Notes: generated from the letters alone by a model not told the origin. 42,593 nucleotides of DNA from Bacteroidales bacterium (GCA_015654535.1 JAATGU010000089.1:1-42593); one strand, 5' to 3'. Counted from the stretch's first letter, positions 25,384 to 35,282 are shown. Numbers and translations: made by a program.

Positions 25384-26840
25384 AAACAATTCAATCGTTG
25401 GCTCCCGAAGCTGTCTGGAAACAATTCTACTCTTTAACGAGAGTTCCCCGCCCTTCGGGCTTTTTGAAACCTATCACAGAGTTCTTATTGAATTTTGGAA
25501 AAAGTTTGAATCTGGAATCATTTACCGACGAAATCGGGAATGTTATTATAAGAAAACCGGCTACTCCAGGTATGGAGAACCGTAAAGGCGTTATTCTTCA
25601 GGCACACATGGATATGGTTCCCCAAAAGAATAATGACATCGTGCATGATTTTGAAAAAGACCCTATTGAAGCCTATATAGATGGCGACTGGGTAAAAGCG
25701 AAAGGTACTACACTTGGTGCGGATGATGGGCTTGGGGTAGCTGCAATTATGGCTATTCTTGAAGACAATACATTGAAACATGGTCCTATTGAAGCATTGA
25801 TTACTGCCGATGAAGAGACGGGGATGTTTGGAGCCTTTGGCTTAAAAAAAGAGAGTATTCAGGGAGAAATCCTTTTGAATCTTGATTCGGAAGATGAAGG
25901 GGAACTTTACATTGGCTGTGCCGGAGGTATGGATGTCAACGTTACTTTCCAGTATAAAGAGGTAGGAGTAGAAGAAGGTGATATCGCTTTAAAAGTAACC
26001 TTAAGAGGTTTACGTGGCGGACACTCTGGCTTGGAGATTAATCAAGGCCGCGGTAATGCTAATAAGTTGATTGTTCGTTTCCTTCGTGAAGCTATTGCCA
26101 CTTACGAAGCCAGACTGGCTATTTTAGAAGGCGGAAACATGCGCAATGCTATTCCCCGTGAAGCACATGCTATCATCACTATTCCTGCGGAAAATGAAGA
26201 AGAACTGAAAGATCTGGTAGAATATTGTGAGAACATGTTCAACGAAGAATTTGCAGGAATCGAAGAGAACATTAGCTTCAAAGCTGAAAAAGTGGCTTTA
26301 CCTAAAGGGTTGGTGCCCGAAGAAATACAGGATGATATCATCAATTCCATTTTTGCTTGTCAGAATGGTGTAATGAGAAACATTCCTTCAGTACCGGATA
26401 CTGTGGAAACTTCTTCCAATCTTGCTATTGTAAAAGTGGAAGACGGAGTGGGAGAGGTGAAGATTCTGGCAAGAAGCTCTTTAGATTCTATGAAAGAAAA
26501 CCTTACAACAGGTATTGAATGTTGTTTTAATATGGCGGGAGCCAAGGTAGAAATGACCGGTGGCTACTCAGGATGGCAGCCCGACGTGGATTCTCCGATT
26601 CTTCATGCAATGAAAGCTTCTTATAAAGCTCAGTTTGGTGTGGAACCAGCGGTAAAAGTTATTCATGCGGGATTGGAATGTGGCATCATTGGTGCTAATA
26701 TTCCCGGGTTGGATATGATTTCTTTTGGACCAACATTGCGCTCTCCTCACTCACCCGATGAGCGTGCATATATTCCTTCGGTAAAGAAATTCTATGAGTT
26801 TCTTGTAGCGACTCTGGAACAAATTCCGGAAAAGAAGTAA
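25380..26840 (+). CDS. pepD: Aminoacyl-histidine dipeptidase (PepD, M20 family)
   Basis: Cytoplasmic zinc dipeptidase that hydrolyses Xaa-His and other dipeptides. The 486-residue protein has the M20C layout with metal and catalytic residues in LQAHMDMVPQ (His and Asp), LGADDGLGVA, ITADEETGMFGA (catalytic Glu pair) and LNLDSEDEGELYIG. The dimerisation lid (about 205-370) includes LRGGHSGLEINQGRGNA. Near the C-terminus HAGLECGIIG and ISFGPTLRSPHSPDE supply the final ligand. It overlaps the flippase-like gene by 4 bp and ends before a strong terminator. Confidence 0.95.
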   Translation: MKTIQSLAPEAVWKQFYSLTRVPRPSGFLKPITEFLLNFGKSLNLESFTDEIGNVIIRKPATPGMENRKGVILQAHMDMVPQKNNDIVHDFEKDPIEAYIDGDWVKAKGTTLGADDGLGVAAIMAILEDNTLKHGPIEALITADEETGMFGAFGLKKESIQGEILLNLDSEDEGELYIGCAGGMDVNVTFQYKEVGVEEGDIALKVTLRGLRGGHSGLEINQGRGNANKLIVRFLREAIATYEARLAILEGGNMRNAIPREAHAIITIPAENEEELKDLVEYCENMFNEEFAGIEENISFKAEKVALPKGLVPEEIQDDIINSIFACQNGVMRNIPSVPDTVETSSNLAIVKVEDGVGEVKILARSSLDSMKENLTTGIECCFNMAGAKVEMTGGYSGWQPDVDSPILHAMKASYKAQFGVEPAVKVIHAGLECGIIGANIPGLDMISFGPTLRSPHSPDERAYIPSVKKFYEFLVATLEQIPEKK

Positions 26841-26868
26841 GAATACTTACAAAATATAAAATTTTACG

Positions 26869-26901
26869 TGCGGGACGGAGTAATCTTTCCCGCATTTTTT
26901 T
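26869..26901 (+). terminator. Terminator of the flippase-like gene and pepD
   Basis: TGCGGGA (26869-26875) pairs with TCCCGCA (26888-26894) around a 12-base loop and is followed by seven Ts. The stem repeats that of the tRNA-Gln terminator. Confidence 0.88.
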
Positions 26902-27010
26902 ATTCCTTCAAGACCTATTCTAATTATATTGTACAAAAGATTAATTTCTTTTGTACACAATAATATATTCTTTTGTACAGAAGAAACTAATCTTCTGTAC
27001 AAAAGAATTT
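26900..27010 (+). repeat. Paired-hairpin TGTACA element, copy 2
   Basis: TGTACA cores start at 26930, 26952, 26974 and 26996, again exactly 22 bp apart. Hairpin one pairs 26930-26940 with 26947-26957 (11 bp, 6-base loop). Hairpin two pairs 26967-26984 with 26991-27008 (18 perfect bp, 6-base loop). The leading 36 bp (26900-26935) match copy 1 read on the minus strand at 31 positions, including CCTTCAAGAC. The element begins immediately after the pepD terminator T-run. Confidence 0.85.
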
Positions 27011-27128
27011 TAGTCACTCAAGCCCCTTTAAAAGCTATTATTTTACGTTTTTTAAGCAAACAATGCATGATTTCTACATTTTAATCGTTTACTTTGTTGA
27101 AATATACTGAAACTAAAAGACTATAGAT

Positions 27129-30100
27129 ATGAAAACCAGACAGTTCTGCCTGCTATTATGTGTGATGATGAGCGTTTCCATGTTCGCTCAAAAGCAAAGT
27201 TATGAGAAAATGTGGAAAAGTGTTGAGGCTTCTCAGAAGAAAGACTTGCCACGTACCGCTTTAAAAATAACAGATGACATCTTTCGTAAAGCATTGTTAG
27301 AGAAGAATTCTCCGCAGATGTTAAAAGCATATCTCTACCAAGTCAATACGAAGGTAACAATTGATGCGGATAGTTTCTATGTTAACCTGAAAGGATTGGA
27401 AAAGTGGGAAGCGGAATCTAAAATTCCTATGGATAAAGCCATTCTGAACTCCATTATCGCTCAACTTTATGCTGATTATGCTCAGAATAATAGTTGGCAA
27501 TTGCTCAAAGGCAAACAATTGGTTGGAGACGCACCCGAAGACATCCGGGAATGGAGTCTCAATCTTTTTATTCAGAAATCCTTTTCTTATCTTCGCCTTT
27601 CGCTGAAAGATCAGAGCTTGTTGCAGGAAACCTCTTCATCTACTTATGAACCGATTGTATTGAAAGGCGAAACAAGTGATTATTTTCACCACGATATGTT
27701 TCATTTATTGGCCAAACGAGCCCTTTCGATCCTTTCTTCCTTAGAGCCTCTCTCAAAAAACAGTTATCTGCAAAGTAAGATAAATGCAGGATTGGCCTTT
27801 TCTAATACTGCTGATTTCTTGAAAACTCAGATCTCTGCCGCGAGTGAGTATGATGTAACTGCCGAAAACCTACATATCTATCAAAATTTACTAAGCTACT
27901 ATCAAGCGAAGGGTTATAAAGAGGCTGTGTTGTTGACGGAAATTGAACGGTTGAAATTCTTGAATGGACAGTTTGCTCAAACCAATGCGGACGAATGGCA
28001 AGCCATTCAAGAGGTCGGTATTGATCATAATCTCTATATCGTGGCACTTAATCACTTAATCAATCAAAATTCTTCCAGCGATGTTTGTGCGGAAGTCTAT
28101 CTCGAAAAAGCGAATGATATTCAATCGAAGGGAAATTTACCTTTAGCTTTACAAATACTTGATGAAGCAATTGAAAAATATCCTAAATATAAACGTATTA
28201 ATGCACTGAAAAGTCAAAAAGAACAGCTATTAAATCCTTCTTTAAATGTAAAGTCTTCTAAGGTTATTTACCCTGGTGAGACGTTTGATCTAACAGTTTC
28301 TCATAAGAATCTGGATGGATTTAAGATTAACTTATATAAAGTGAATCTTCCGGTTACTTCTTCGAAGTTAAATAATTACCCGGATAAAGAGGATTATAAG
28401 AAAGATATTCAGTTATTCACTACTGAGCATTATTCTTTGATCAAACCTGTTGATTTTCAGCAGAAAGATACTGTTTTTAAGGTCAAAGCTCCGGCATTCG
28501 GCATTTATCTTCTAAATATTGTTCCCGATGCAAATGTAATAAAGACTCAATCACAATTTATTTTTTCTTCAGCCATTAAAGTACTGATACGCAGCCTTTC
28601 TGGAAAGAAGATAGAGATTATCACGCTCGATGCCCAAAGCGGTCAGCCCATACCTGATGCAACGGTCACTTTATTCGTCAACAATAAAGGAGAAAAAAAA
28701 GAACATTCAAAAGTAACGACCAATAAGAATGGGAGTGTGGTGATTGATAATGTGGATAATCTGATTGGACTGACTGCCTCAAAAGGGAATGATGTGGCTC
28801 TGCCGGTGCAGAATTTTAATGCTAACCGCTATTCTTTTGTGGAAGTGAAGGAGGATCAGGAAAGAGTCACCTTGCTTACCGATCGTAGTCTTTATCGTCC
28901 CGGACAAACGGTCTTTGTGAAAGGAATCGCTTACCGCTCGGCTTCTGATACAGCCAATGTGGTGGCAAATAAAGAATATATCCTGCAACTATATGATGCC
29001 AATTATAAAATGATTGCCGAGAAGAAGCTTTTGACTAATGAGTTCGGCTCATTTACTACTGACTTTTCTTTGCCCGCTTCTACGCTGAATGGTCAGTTCC
29101 AATTGAAAACAACTTTTGGAAGTACCAATATTCGTGTGGAAGAATACAAGCGCCCTACCTTTGAACTCACCTTTCAACCACTCGAAGGTAGTTATACTTT
29201 CAATGATTCCGTACGAGTGAAGGGAATGGCAAAAACCTTTTCCGGTGTGCCTGTTCAGGGATCTTCGGTGAAATATACCATTACCCGTGCTGCACGAAAC
29301 TGGTGGAGATGGAACAATGATAATGAAGTGACGCTAACTTCAGGGGAAGCTGCTGTAGATGCTACCGGAAATTTTGAAGTCCCTGTCCAATTAGTTCCTG
29401 ATCTTAGTGATAGGGATGACGAAAGTTATTATATATATAAGGTCAAAGCAACGCTTACAGACGCTGCCGGAGAGACACAGACCGCAGAAAATTCCCTTGC
29501 CGTAGGCAGTTGTTCGCTGATTCTTTCTTCCGATTTGGCAGATGAAGTTTGCAGGGACAAAGCAATCACAACAATATTCAGTGCCGACAATCTGAATCAG
29601 AAACCTGTAAATGTAGAAGGAACTTATCAATTATTTAAAAAAGGAGGTAAAGAACCTGTATTGTCAGGATCCTTTACTTCCAATAAATCGCAAGAACTTC
29701 CTGTCTGGAGGGAATTACCTTCAGGAATGTACAAGTTGGTTCTCTCTGCCATGGATGAGAAAGGACGAAAAGCAACGTATGAAAAAGAATTGATACTTTT
29801 TTCAGTCAACGACCGTGTACCGCCCGTGTCCAAACCTATTTGGTGCAAATTAATGGATACGACTTTCGCTCCTGGTAAATCGGCTACAATACTATTTGGA
29901 TCAGGAGAAAAAGACGTGCATGTGCTTTATGATGTTTTTGCTGATGGCAAACGAATAGAGAGTCGCCGCCTTTCCCTGTCCAACTCAGTTCAACGCTTTG
30001 ACTTTCCGTATAAGGAAGCATACGGAGATGGCGTATTTGTTAATTTCTGTTTCGTGAAAAATGGGACAATCTATCAGCAAGGAGAGCGGATAGAGAAAGC

Positions 30101-32984
30101 TTTGCCGGATAAAAAGCTTACGTTAAAATGGGAAGTATTCCGTGATAAATTGAAGCCCGGACAGAAAGAAGAATGGAAACTAACGATTAAAGATGCAAAA
30201 GAATCAGCAGTAAAAGCTGAATTTTTTGCGGCAATGTATGATGCTTCTTTAGATAAAATATGGAAAGGAAATCAAGGACTGAATTTGAATTATGAAAGGA
30301 TTATTCCTACCATAAGTTGGAATTCCGCCTATCTTCCCGAGAACTATTATTATTTCAATTTTCCTTCTAAAGCTTATGTTTATAAATGGCTCTCTTACGA
30401 TGAATTACTAAGAGCTTATATAAATGGAGATTTAGATGGTGGTCAGGCTTTAAATGAAGTAGCGGTTATTGGTTACGGAACTAAGGCGAAAGGACTAAGA
30501 ATACGCGGGGCGAGCAATGGCATTATTCATAGTCAGGAATCTTTGCAAATGAGCAAAGTTGCGATTTCGATAGCTGATGTAAAAGGGAATGATTCTATGG
30601 CTAATTCTACAACTCCCCAACAAGATATTGCAGATTCTAAAGAACAAACCTTAGATTCTACCGTTCCAGTTCGTGAAAACTTCAACGAGACTGCCTTCTT
30701 CTATCCGCAACTTCGCACAAACGAAAAAGGAGAAATCAACTTCTCATTCACTATGCCCGAAAGCCTTACCCGTTGGAAATTTAAAGGCATTGCCCATACA
30801 AAAGACCTATTGACAGGTACGCTGGAAGGAGAAACGGTGACAAGCAAAGACTTTATGCTATCTCCCAATATGCCTCGCTTTGTTAGAGTGGGAGACCGTA
30901 GTTCTATCTCTGCCCGCATTATCAATGTCTCCCAGAAAGATATAGCAGGTGAAGTAAAGATGCAGTTATTTGATCCGGCAACAGAAAAGGTAATACTCAC
31001 AAAGAAACAATCATTCTTGGTAAAAGCAGGGCAAACAAGCAGCGCTTCTTTTGAATTTACTGCCGATGCAAACTATTCCCTTTTAGGGTGTCGCCTCGTT
31101 GCCGATGGAGGAACCTTTAGTGATGGAGAGCAACACTTGCTTCCGGTACTGAGTAATAAAGAACGAATTATTGAAACAGTGGCGATGCCTATCCGGGGAA
31201 ATCAGACACGGGAGTTTTCTTTGAAGGATCTTTTCAATGGAAACTCGAAAACTGCCACAGATCGTAAGTTGACAGTTGAATTTACCGGCAATCCGGCTTG
31301 GTATGCCGTGCAGAGCTTACCCAGTCTTTCTAATCCAACCAACGAAAACGCGGTGTCGTGGGCTACAGCATTTTATGCTAACTCATTGGCTTCCTCTATT
31401 ATGAACGCACAACCTCGGTTGAAGTTGGTTTTTGAACAATGGAAAGCTCAGGGAGTTACTAAAGAAACATTGTGGAGCAACTTGCAAAAGAATCAAGAGG
31501 TAAAGAATATCTTGCTTGAAGAGTCTCCATGGCTGACGGAAGCAACCAATGAAGCTGAGCAAAAACAACGGTTGACTGTGCTTTTTGATTTGAATACGAT
31601 TCAATATAAAAATGCTCAGGCATTGGCCAAATTAAAAGAATTACAGCTGAGCAGTGGGGCGTGGACTTGGTATAAAGGGATGAATGGAAGTCGTAACATC
31701 ACCCAATTTGTATTGGAAACGATGGGACGGCTGAGCAAACTTACAGGAGAACCGTTGAGTGGAGATGCGTTGACAATGCAACAGGCGGCTTTCAATTATT
31801 TGCATAAGGAGATGCTTCAAAAATATAAAGAGATAAAGAAAAATGAAAAGAAGCTTGGAACTACATTGGGATTGGATGACGAATCCTTGCATTACCTTTA
31901 TCTTTGTGCCCTGACAGGTGAGAAAATTCCTTCGGTAAATAAAGAGGCTTATACGTATTATCTCAGCAAAGTACACCAAACGTTGCTTAATCAAACATTG
32001 ATGGGAAAAGCTCTTTCTACCATTATTCTGGAAAAAGCAGGCAAGCATACTGAGGCTAAAGATTTTCTAAACTCGATGAAAGAGTATGCGGTGAAAACAG
32101 ACGAGATGGGAATGTTCTACGCCTCAAGTGTAAATCCATATTCATGGTTCGGTAATAAAATGAAAATCCAGACTGCGATACTGGAAGCTTTTGATGAAGT
32201 GGCAAAAGATTCGGCAACTGTGGAAGAAATGAAAATGTGGTTATTGAAGCAAAAACAGACTCAGTCGTGGGACTCTCCGATTGCTACAGTGGATGCCGTT
32301 TATGCTTTATTGAAACGAGGGAGTAACTTGTTGGACAATCCCGGAGATGTGAGAATCTCTTTGGGTAAACAAGTGATGGAGACTTCTTCTCCTGACAGAA
32401 TATCGGAACCATCTATCGGTTATATCAAAAACTCTTTTGAGGGAGAAGCTATAACAGCCTTAAACCAGATAAAAGTGGAGAAACGTGACTCTGGCATTGC
32501 TTGGGGGGCCGTATATGCACAATATATGGAAGAGACAGAGAAAGTGAAACAGCAAGGAAATGAACTGAATATATCAAAGGCTTTATATGTGGAGCATATG
32601 GTGAATAATGTAAAAGAGTTACAACTATTATCATCCAATGAAACACCTCTAAAGGTAGGAGATAAGGTTGTTTCCCGCATCACCATCCGAGTAGATCGGG
32701 ATATGGACTTTGTACAATTGAAAGATCAACGTGCTGCTTGTTTCGAACCACTTGAATCGATCTCCGGCTATCGCTGGGGAGTAGGTACAGGATATTATGT
32801 AGCGGTGAAAGATGCTTCTACTAATTTCTTTTTCGATTCGTTAAGTAAAGGTACTTATGTGTTGGAGCACTCATTTTTTGTAACCAGAGCAGGAAGTTAT
32901 TCTTCTGGAATAGCTACATTACAGTCGGCATACGCACCGGAGTTTGCTTCACATTCTTCATCCGAACGGGTTATTGTGGAATAA
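27129..32984 (+). CDS. Alpha-2-macroglobulin family protein (MG2 domain), thioester-less
   Basis: A 1951-residue secreted or periplasmic protein with a signal peptide (MKTRQFCLLLCVMMSVSMFA|QK) and no lipobox. The N-terminal third (about 20-370) is helical. The bacterial macroglobulin core follows, with the MG2 strand region LLTDRSLYRPGQTVFVKGI (about residues 580-598) and the typical macroglobulin segments ENFNETAFFYPQL, FTMPESLTRWKFKG and MLSPNMPRFVRVGD. A helical ring of alpha-alpha repeats comes near 1400-1700. Where other members carry the CxEQ thioester, this one has LPSLSNPTNENAVSW, so it cannot trap proteases covalently. An insert at 1108-1131 (LNEVAVIGYGTKAKG then LRIRGASNG) resembles the start of the SusC plug. 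Bacterial macroglobulins are thought to protect the envelope from proteases; that role is inferred. A weak -7 box (TTACTTTG, 27089-27096) precedes it. Confidence 0.9.
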   Translation: MKTRQFCLLLCVMMSVSMFAQKQSYEKMWKSVEASQKKDLPRTALKITDDIFRKALLEKNSPQMLKAYLYQVNTKVTIDADSFYVNLKGLEKWEAESKIPMDKAILNSIIAQLYADYAQNNSWQLLKGKQLVGDAPEDIREWSLNLFIQKSFSYLRLSLKDQSLLQETSSSTYEPIVLKGETSDYFHHDMFHLLAKRALSILSSLEPLSKNSYLQSKINAGLAFSNTADFLKTQISAASEYDVTAENLHIYQNLLSYYQAKGYKEAVLLTEIERLKFLNGQFAQTNADEWQAIQEVGIDHNLYIVALNHLINQNSSSDVCAEVYLEKANDIQSKGNLPLALQILDEAIEKYPKYKRINALKSQKEQLLNPSLNVKSSKVIYPGETFDLTVSHKNLDGFKINLYKVNLPVTSSKLNNYPDKEDYKKDIQLFTTEHYSLIKPVDFQQKDTVFKVKAPAFGIYLLNIVPDANVIKTQSQFIFSSAIKVLIRSLSGKKIEIITLDAQSGQPIPDATVTLFVNNKGEKKEHSKVTTNKNGSVVIDNVDNLIGLTASKGNDVALPVQNFNANRYSFVEVKEDQERVTLLTDRSLYRPGQTVFVKGIAYRSASDTANVVANKEYILQLYDANYKMIAEKKLLTNEFGSFTTDFSLPASTLNGQFQLKTTFGSTNIRVEEYKRPTFELTFQPLEGSYTFNDSVRVKGMAKTFSGVPVQGSSVKYTITRAARNWWRWNNDNEVTLTSGEAAVDATGNFEVPVQLVPDLSDRDDESYYIYKVKATLTDAAGETQTAENSLAVGSCSLILSSDLADEVCRDKAITTIFSADNLNQKPVNVEGTYQLFKKGGKEPVLSGSFTSNKSQELPVWRELPSGMYKLVLSAMDEKGRKATYEKELILFSVNDRVPPVSKPIWCKLMDTTFAPGKSATILFGSGEKDVHVLYDVFADGKRIESRRLSLSNSVQRFDFPYKEAYGDGVFVNFCFVKNGTIYQQGERIEKALPDKKLTLKWEVFRDKLKPGQKEEWKLTIKDAKESAVKAEFFAAMYDASLDKIWKGNQGLNLNYERIIPTISWNSAYLPENYYYFNFPSKAYVYKWLSYDELLRAYINGDLDGGQALNEVAVIGYGTKAKGLRIRGASNGIIHSQESLQMSKVAISIADVKGNDSMANSTTPQQDIADSKEQTLDSTVPVRENFNETAFFYPQLRTNEKGEINFSFTMPESLTRWKFKGIAHTKDLLTGTLEGETVTSKDFMLSPNMPRFVRVGDRSSISARIINVSQKDIAGEVKMQLFDPATEKVILTKKQSFLVKAGQTSSASFEFTADANYSLLGCRLVADGGTFSDGEQHLLPVLSNKERIIETVAMPIRGNQTREFSLKDLFNGNSKTATDRKLTVEFTGNPAWYAVQSLPSLSNPTNENAVSWATAFYANSLASSIMNAQPRLKLVFEQWKAQGVTKETLWSNLQKNQEVKNILLEESPWLTEATNEAEQKQRLTVLFDLNTIQYKNAQALAKLKELQLSSGAWTWYKGMNGSRNITQFVLETMGRLSKLTGEPLSGDALTMQQAAFNYLHKEMLQKYKEIKKNEKKLGTTLGLDDESLHYLYLCALTGEKIPSVNKEAYTYYLSKVHQTLLNQTLMGKALSTIILEKAGKHTEAKDFLNSMKEYAVKTDEMGMFYASSVNPYSWFGNKMKIQTAILEAFDEVAKDSATVEEMKMWLLKQKQTQSWDSPIATVDAVYALLKRGSNLLDNPGDVRISLGKQVMETSSPDRISEPSIGYIKNSFEGEAITALNQIKVEKRDSGIAWGAVYAQYMEETEKVKQQGNELNISKALYVEHMVNNVKELQLLSSNETPLKVGDKVVSRITIRVDRDMDFVQLKDQRAACFEPLESISGYRWGVGTGYYVAVKDASTNFFFDSLSKGTYVLEHSFFVTRAGSYSSGIATLQSAYAPEFASHSSSERVIVE

Positions 32985-33033
32985 ATGCAATATTTTTTAG
33001 CAAATTGAATTCTTATATGTGAAGGAAAAAACC

Positions 33034-33041
33034 TAAATTTG
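33034..33041 (+). promoter_or_regulatory. Putative -7 box for the DUF1573 gene and meaB
   Basis: TAAATTTG matches TAnnTTTG, 35 bp before the DUF1573 start. No convincing -33 is visible. Confidence 0.45.
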
Positions 33042-33075
33042 TCAGCAAAAATAAGATATAAATAAAAGATACTAT

Positions 33076-34158
33076 ATGAAGCGTACCCTTTTGCTGGCTT
33101 GTTGCTCGTTTTTTCTTTCACTTACAGCTTGGTCACAGGCACGAATCTCCATCAATGAAGAAGTTTATGACTTTGGAGTGATACCCAGAAGTAAGCCGGT
33201 AACAAGAGAATTTATAGTAACCAATACCGGAAATCAGCCATTGGTTATATCCAATGTTACCACTTCTTGTGCTTGTACGGTGGCAGGATGGACCAAAGAA
33301 CCAATAGCTCCGGGGGGAACGGGCTTTGTTCGTTCTACTTTTGATGCCAAAGCAATGGGACGGTTTCAGAAGTCTGTGAATATATACAGCAATGCTACTG
33401 AGCATGTGAAGTATATAACTGTTAAAGGCGAAGTTGCGCTTGGCGTAATCAATTATAAAAAAGACCTGCCTTTTGAAATTGGAACAATCCGTTTGGATAA
33501 ACGATACATTGAATTCTCACCGGCAAACCGTGGAGATATACCTACAGCTGTGATTCAGCTGGCAAACACTTCTGATAAATCTATAGAAGTAACGTTGATG
33601 CATTTACCTCCTTATTTAAAAGCTGAGGCTAAACCAGCCATTTTGAGTCATGGACGAAAGGGGAAAATTATTCTTACGCTAAACACGAATAAATTAACGG
33701 ACTTTGGATTAACTCAAACGTCAGTTTATTTAGCGCGTTATTCAGGTGATAAAGTTAGTTCTGAAAATGAAATTGATATTTCTGCTATCTTACTACCTGG
33801 GTTCACAGGCATGACTCCTTTGCAGTTAGGGAAAGCTCCACAGATAAAACTATCTTCTAAAGATTTGGATATGGGAGTGGTCACTTCAAAAGGGAAGGCT
33901 GCGCAAACAATTATCATCACAAATACAGGCAAATCACGTCTTGAAATAAAGAAACTTCAAGTATTCAATTCGGCGGTAAGTGTTAGCCTCCGAAAGAAAT
34001 CAATTGAACCGGGACAGTCCACCAAGTTAAAAGTTGAATTGAGTGCAAAATGGTTGAAGAGAACAAAAGGAGAGAAGAAAGTGTTGATGATTACAAACGA
34101 TCCTTCAAATCCTTTGGTCATGATAAACCTAAAGGTGAAGATTAAAGACACTAAATAA
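33076..34158 (+). CDS. DUF1573 domain-containing secreted protein
   Basis: A 360-residue exported protein with a signal peptide (MKRTLLLACCSFFLSLTAWSQ). At least two Ig-like DUF1573/ASH-type beta domains follow. The first has the hallmark YDFGVIPRSKPVTREFIVTN and a Cys pair in TTSCACTVAGW. The second (about 260-355) has DLDMGVVTSKGKAAQTIIITN without the cysteines. Such domains are common in Bacteroidetes cell-surface proteins and resemble chaperone or adhesion folds; the function is unknown. Its stop codon overlaps the meaB ATG by one base (TAATG), so the two are coupled, though no functional link is known. Confidence 0.87.
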   Translation: MKRTLLLACCSFFLSLTAWSQARISINEEVYDFGVIPRSKPVTREFIVTNTGNQPLVISNVTTSCACTVAGWTKEPIAPGGTGFVRSTFDAKAMGRFQKSVNIYSNATEHVKYITVKGEVALGVINYKKDLPFEIGTIRLDKRYIEFSPANRGDIPTAVIQLANTSDKSIEVTLMHLPPYLKAEAKPAILSHGRKGKIILTLNTNKLTDFGLTQTSVYLARYSGDKVSSENEIDISAILLPGFTGMTPLQLGKAPQIKLSSKDLDMGVVTSKGKAAQTIIITNTGKSRLEIKKLQVFNSAVSVSLRKKSIEPGQSTKLKVELSAKWLKRTKGEKKVLMITNDPSNPLVMINLKVKIKDTK

Positions 34159-35258
34159 TGGAACATCCTGAGAATAATAAAGAATATAAAGGGTTGGCTG
34201 TAAATAAAGGAATTGAAAAACCGGCTTCTGTTAATCCTTATTTGAAATCACACCGTCCGGTGATGAAAAAAAAGCTATCGGTCAGTGAATATGTAGAGGG
34301 TATTGTGAAGGGAGACATAACAATTCTTAGTCGGGCGGTGACCTTGGTAGAGAGTGTTCTTCCCGAACATCAGGTCATTGCGCAAGAGGTGATTGAGAAA
34401 TGTTTACCCTACTCGGGTCATTCCATTCGTGTGGGCATTAGCGGTGTGCCTGGCGCGGGTAAAAGTACTTCGATAGATGTATTTGGTCTTCATGTACTTC
34501 AAAAGGGAGGAAAGTTGGCCGTCCTGGCTATTGACCCCAGTAGTGAACGTTCCAAAGGAAGTATATTAGGAGATAAAACCCGAATGGAACAGTTGGCTGT
34601 TCATCCGGCCTCTTTCATCCGTCCCAGCCCTGCGGCTGGATCACTTGGCGGGGTGGCAAGAAAAACCCGTGAAACAATTATTCTCTGCGAAGCTGCCGGA
34701 TTTGATAAAATATTTGTTGAGACTGTTGGTGTGGGACAAAGTGAAACAGCTGTGCATTCAATGGTCGATTTCTTTTTATTGATTCAGTTAGCAGGTACGG
34801 GAGATGAACTCCAGGGAATAAAGAGAGGAATTATGGAAATGGCCGATGGAATTGTCATCAATAAAGCCGATGGAACCAATATTGAAAAAGCAAAGTTGGC
34901 CCAAACGCAGTTTAGAAGTGCCCTTCATTTCTTTCCGGCATCAGATTCCGGATGGATTCCGCCAGTGCTGACTTATTCCGGTTTCTACAATATCGGTATA
35001 AAAGAGATATGGGATATGATCGATAAATATTTTGTTTTCGTAAAAGAAAATGGTTACTTTGATCACCGACGCAATGAGCAATCTAAATACTGGATGTATG
35101 AAACTATTAATGAACATTTGCGTGATAGTTTTTATCATCATCCGGTTATTCAGGGGATGCTGAAACAAAAGGAAAACCAAGTGCTTCATTCAGAACTTAC
35201 TTCTTTTGTAGCAGCCAAAAAACTTCTTGATACCTATTATCAAGAATTAAAGAAGTAA
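34158..35258 (+). CDS. meaB: Methylmalonyl-CoA mutase-associated GTPase MeaB
   Basis: G3E-family GTPase that loads and protects the B12 cofactor of methylmalonyl-CoA mutase, an enzyme of the propionate pathway used by Bacteroides. The 366-residue protein has the P-loop GVPGAGKS (96-103), the Mg/switch motif AIDPSSERSKGSILGDKTRM, the DxxG-equivalent VETVGVGQSE, and a base-recognition motif NKADG. The older name is ArgK. The mutase subunits are not in this window. It is translationally coupled to DUF1573 upstream and ends at a terminator at 35283. Confidence 0.93.
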   Translation: MEHPENNKEYKGLAVNKGIEKPASVNPYLKSHRPVMKKKLSVSEYVEGIVKGDITILSRAVTLVESVLPEHQVIAQEVIEKCLPYSGHSIRVGISGVPGAGKSTSIDVFGLHVLQKGGKLAVLAIDPSSERSKGSILGDKTRMEQLAVHPASFIRPSPAAGSLGGVARKTRETIILCEAAGFDKIFVETVGVGQSETAVHSMVDFFLLIQLAGTGDELQGIKRGIMEMADGIVINKADGTNIEKAKLAQTQFRSALHFFPASDSGWIPPVLTYSGFYNIGIKEIWDMIDKYFVFVKENGYFDHRRNEQSKYWMYETINEHLRDSFYHHPVIQGMLKQKENQVLHSELTSFVAAKKLLDTYYQELKK

Positions 35259-35282
35259 TTCATCTTAAAAAGAAAAAATAAG

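Noticed and set aside
14678..27129. Near-equal distance from the last TGTACA core to the surE and macroglobulin start codons (135 and 133 bp) as evidence for an operator
   Set aside because: The two element copies are in opposite orientation, so the equal distances refer to opposite ends of the element; with two examples this is best treated as chance.
34158..35258. A methylmalonyl-CoA or vitamin B12 gene cluster around meaB
   Set aside because: Neighbours are a DUF1573 protein and pfkA; no mutase, epimerase or cobalamin gene or riboswitch is present.
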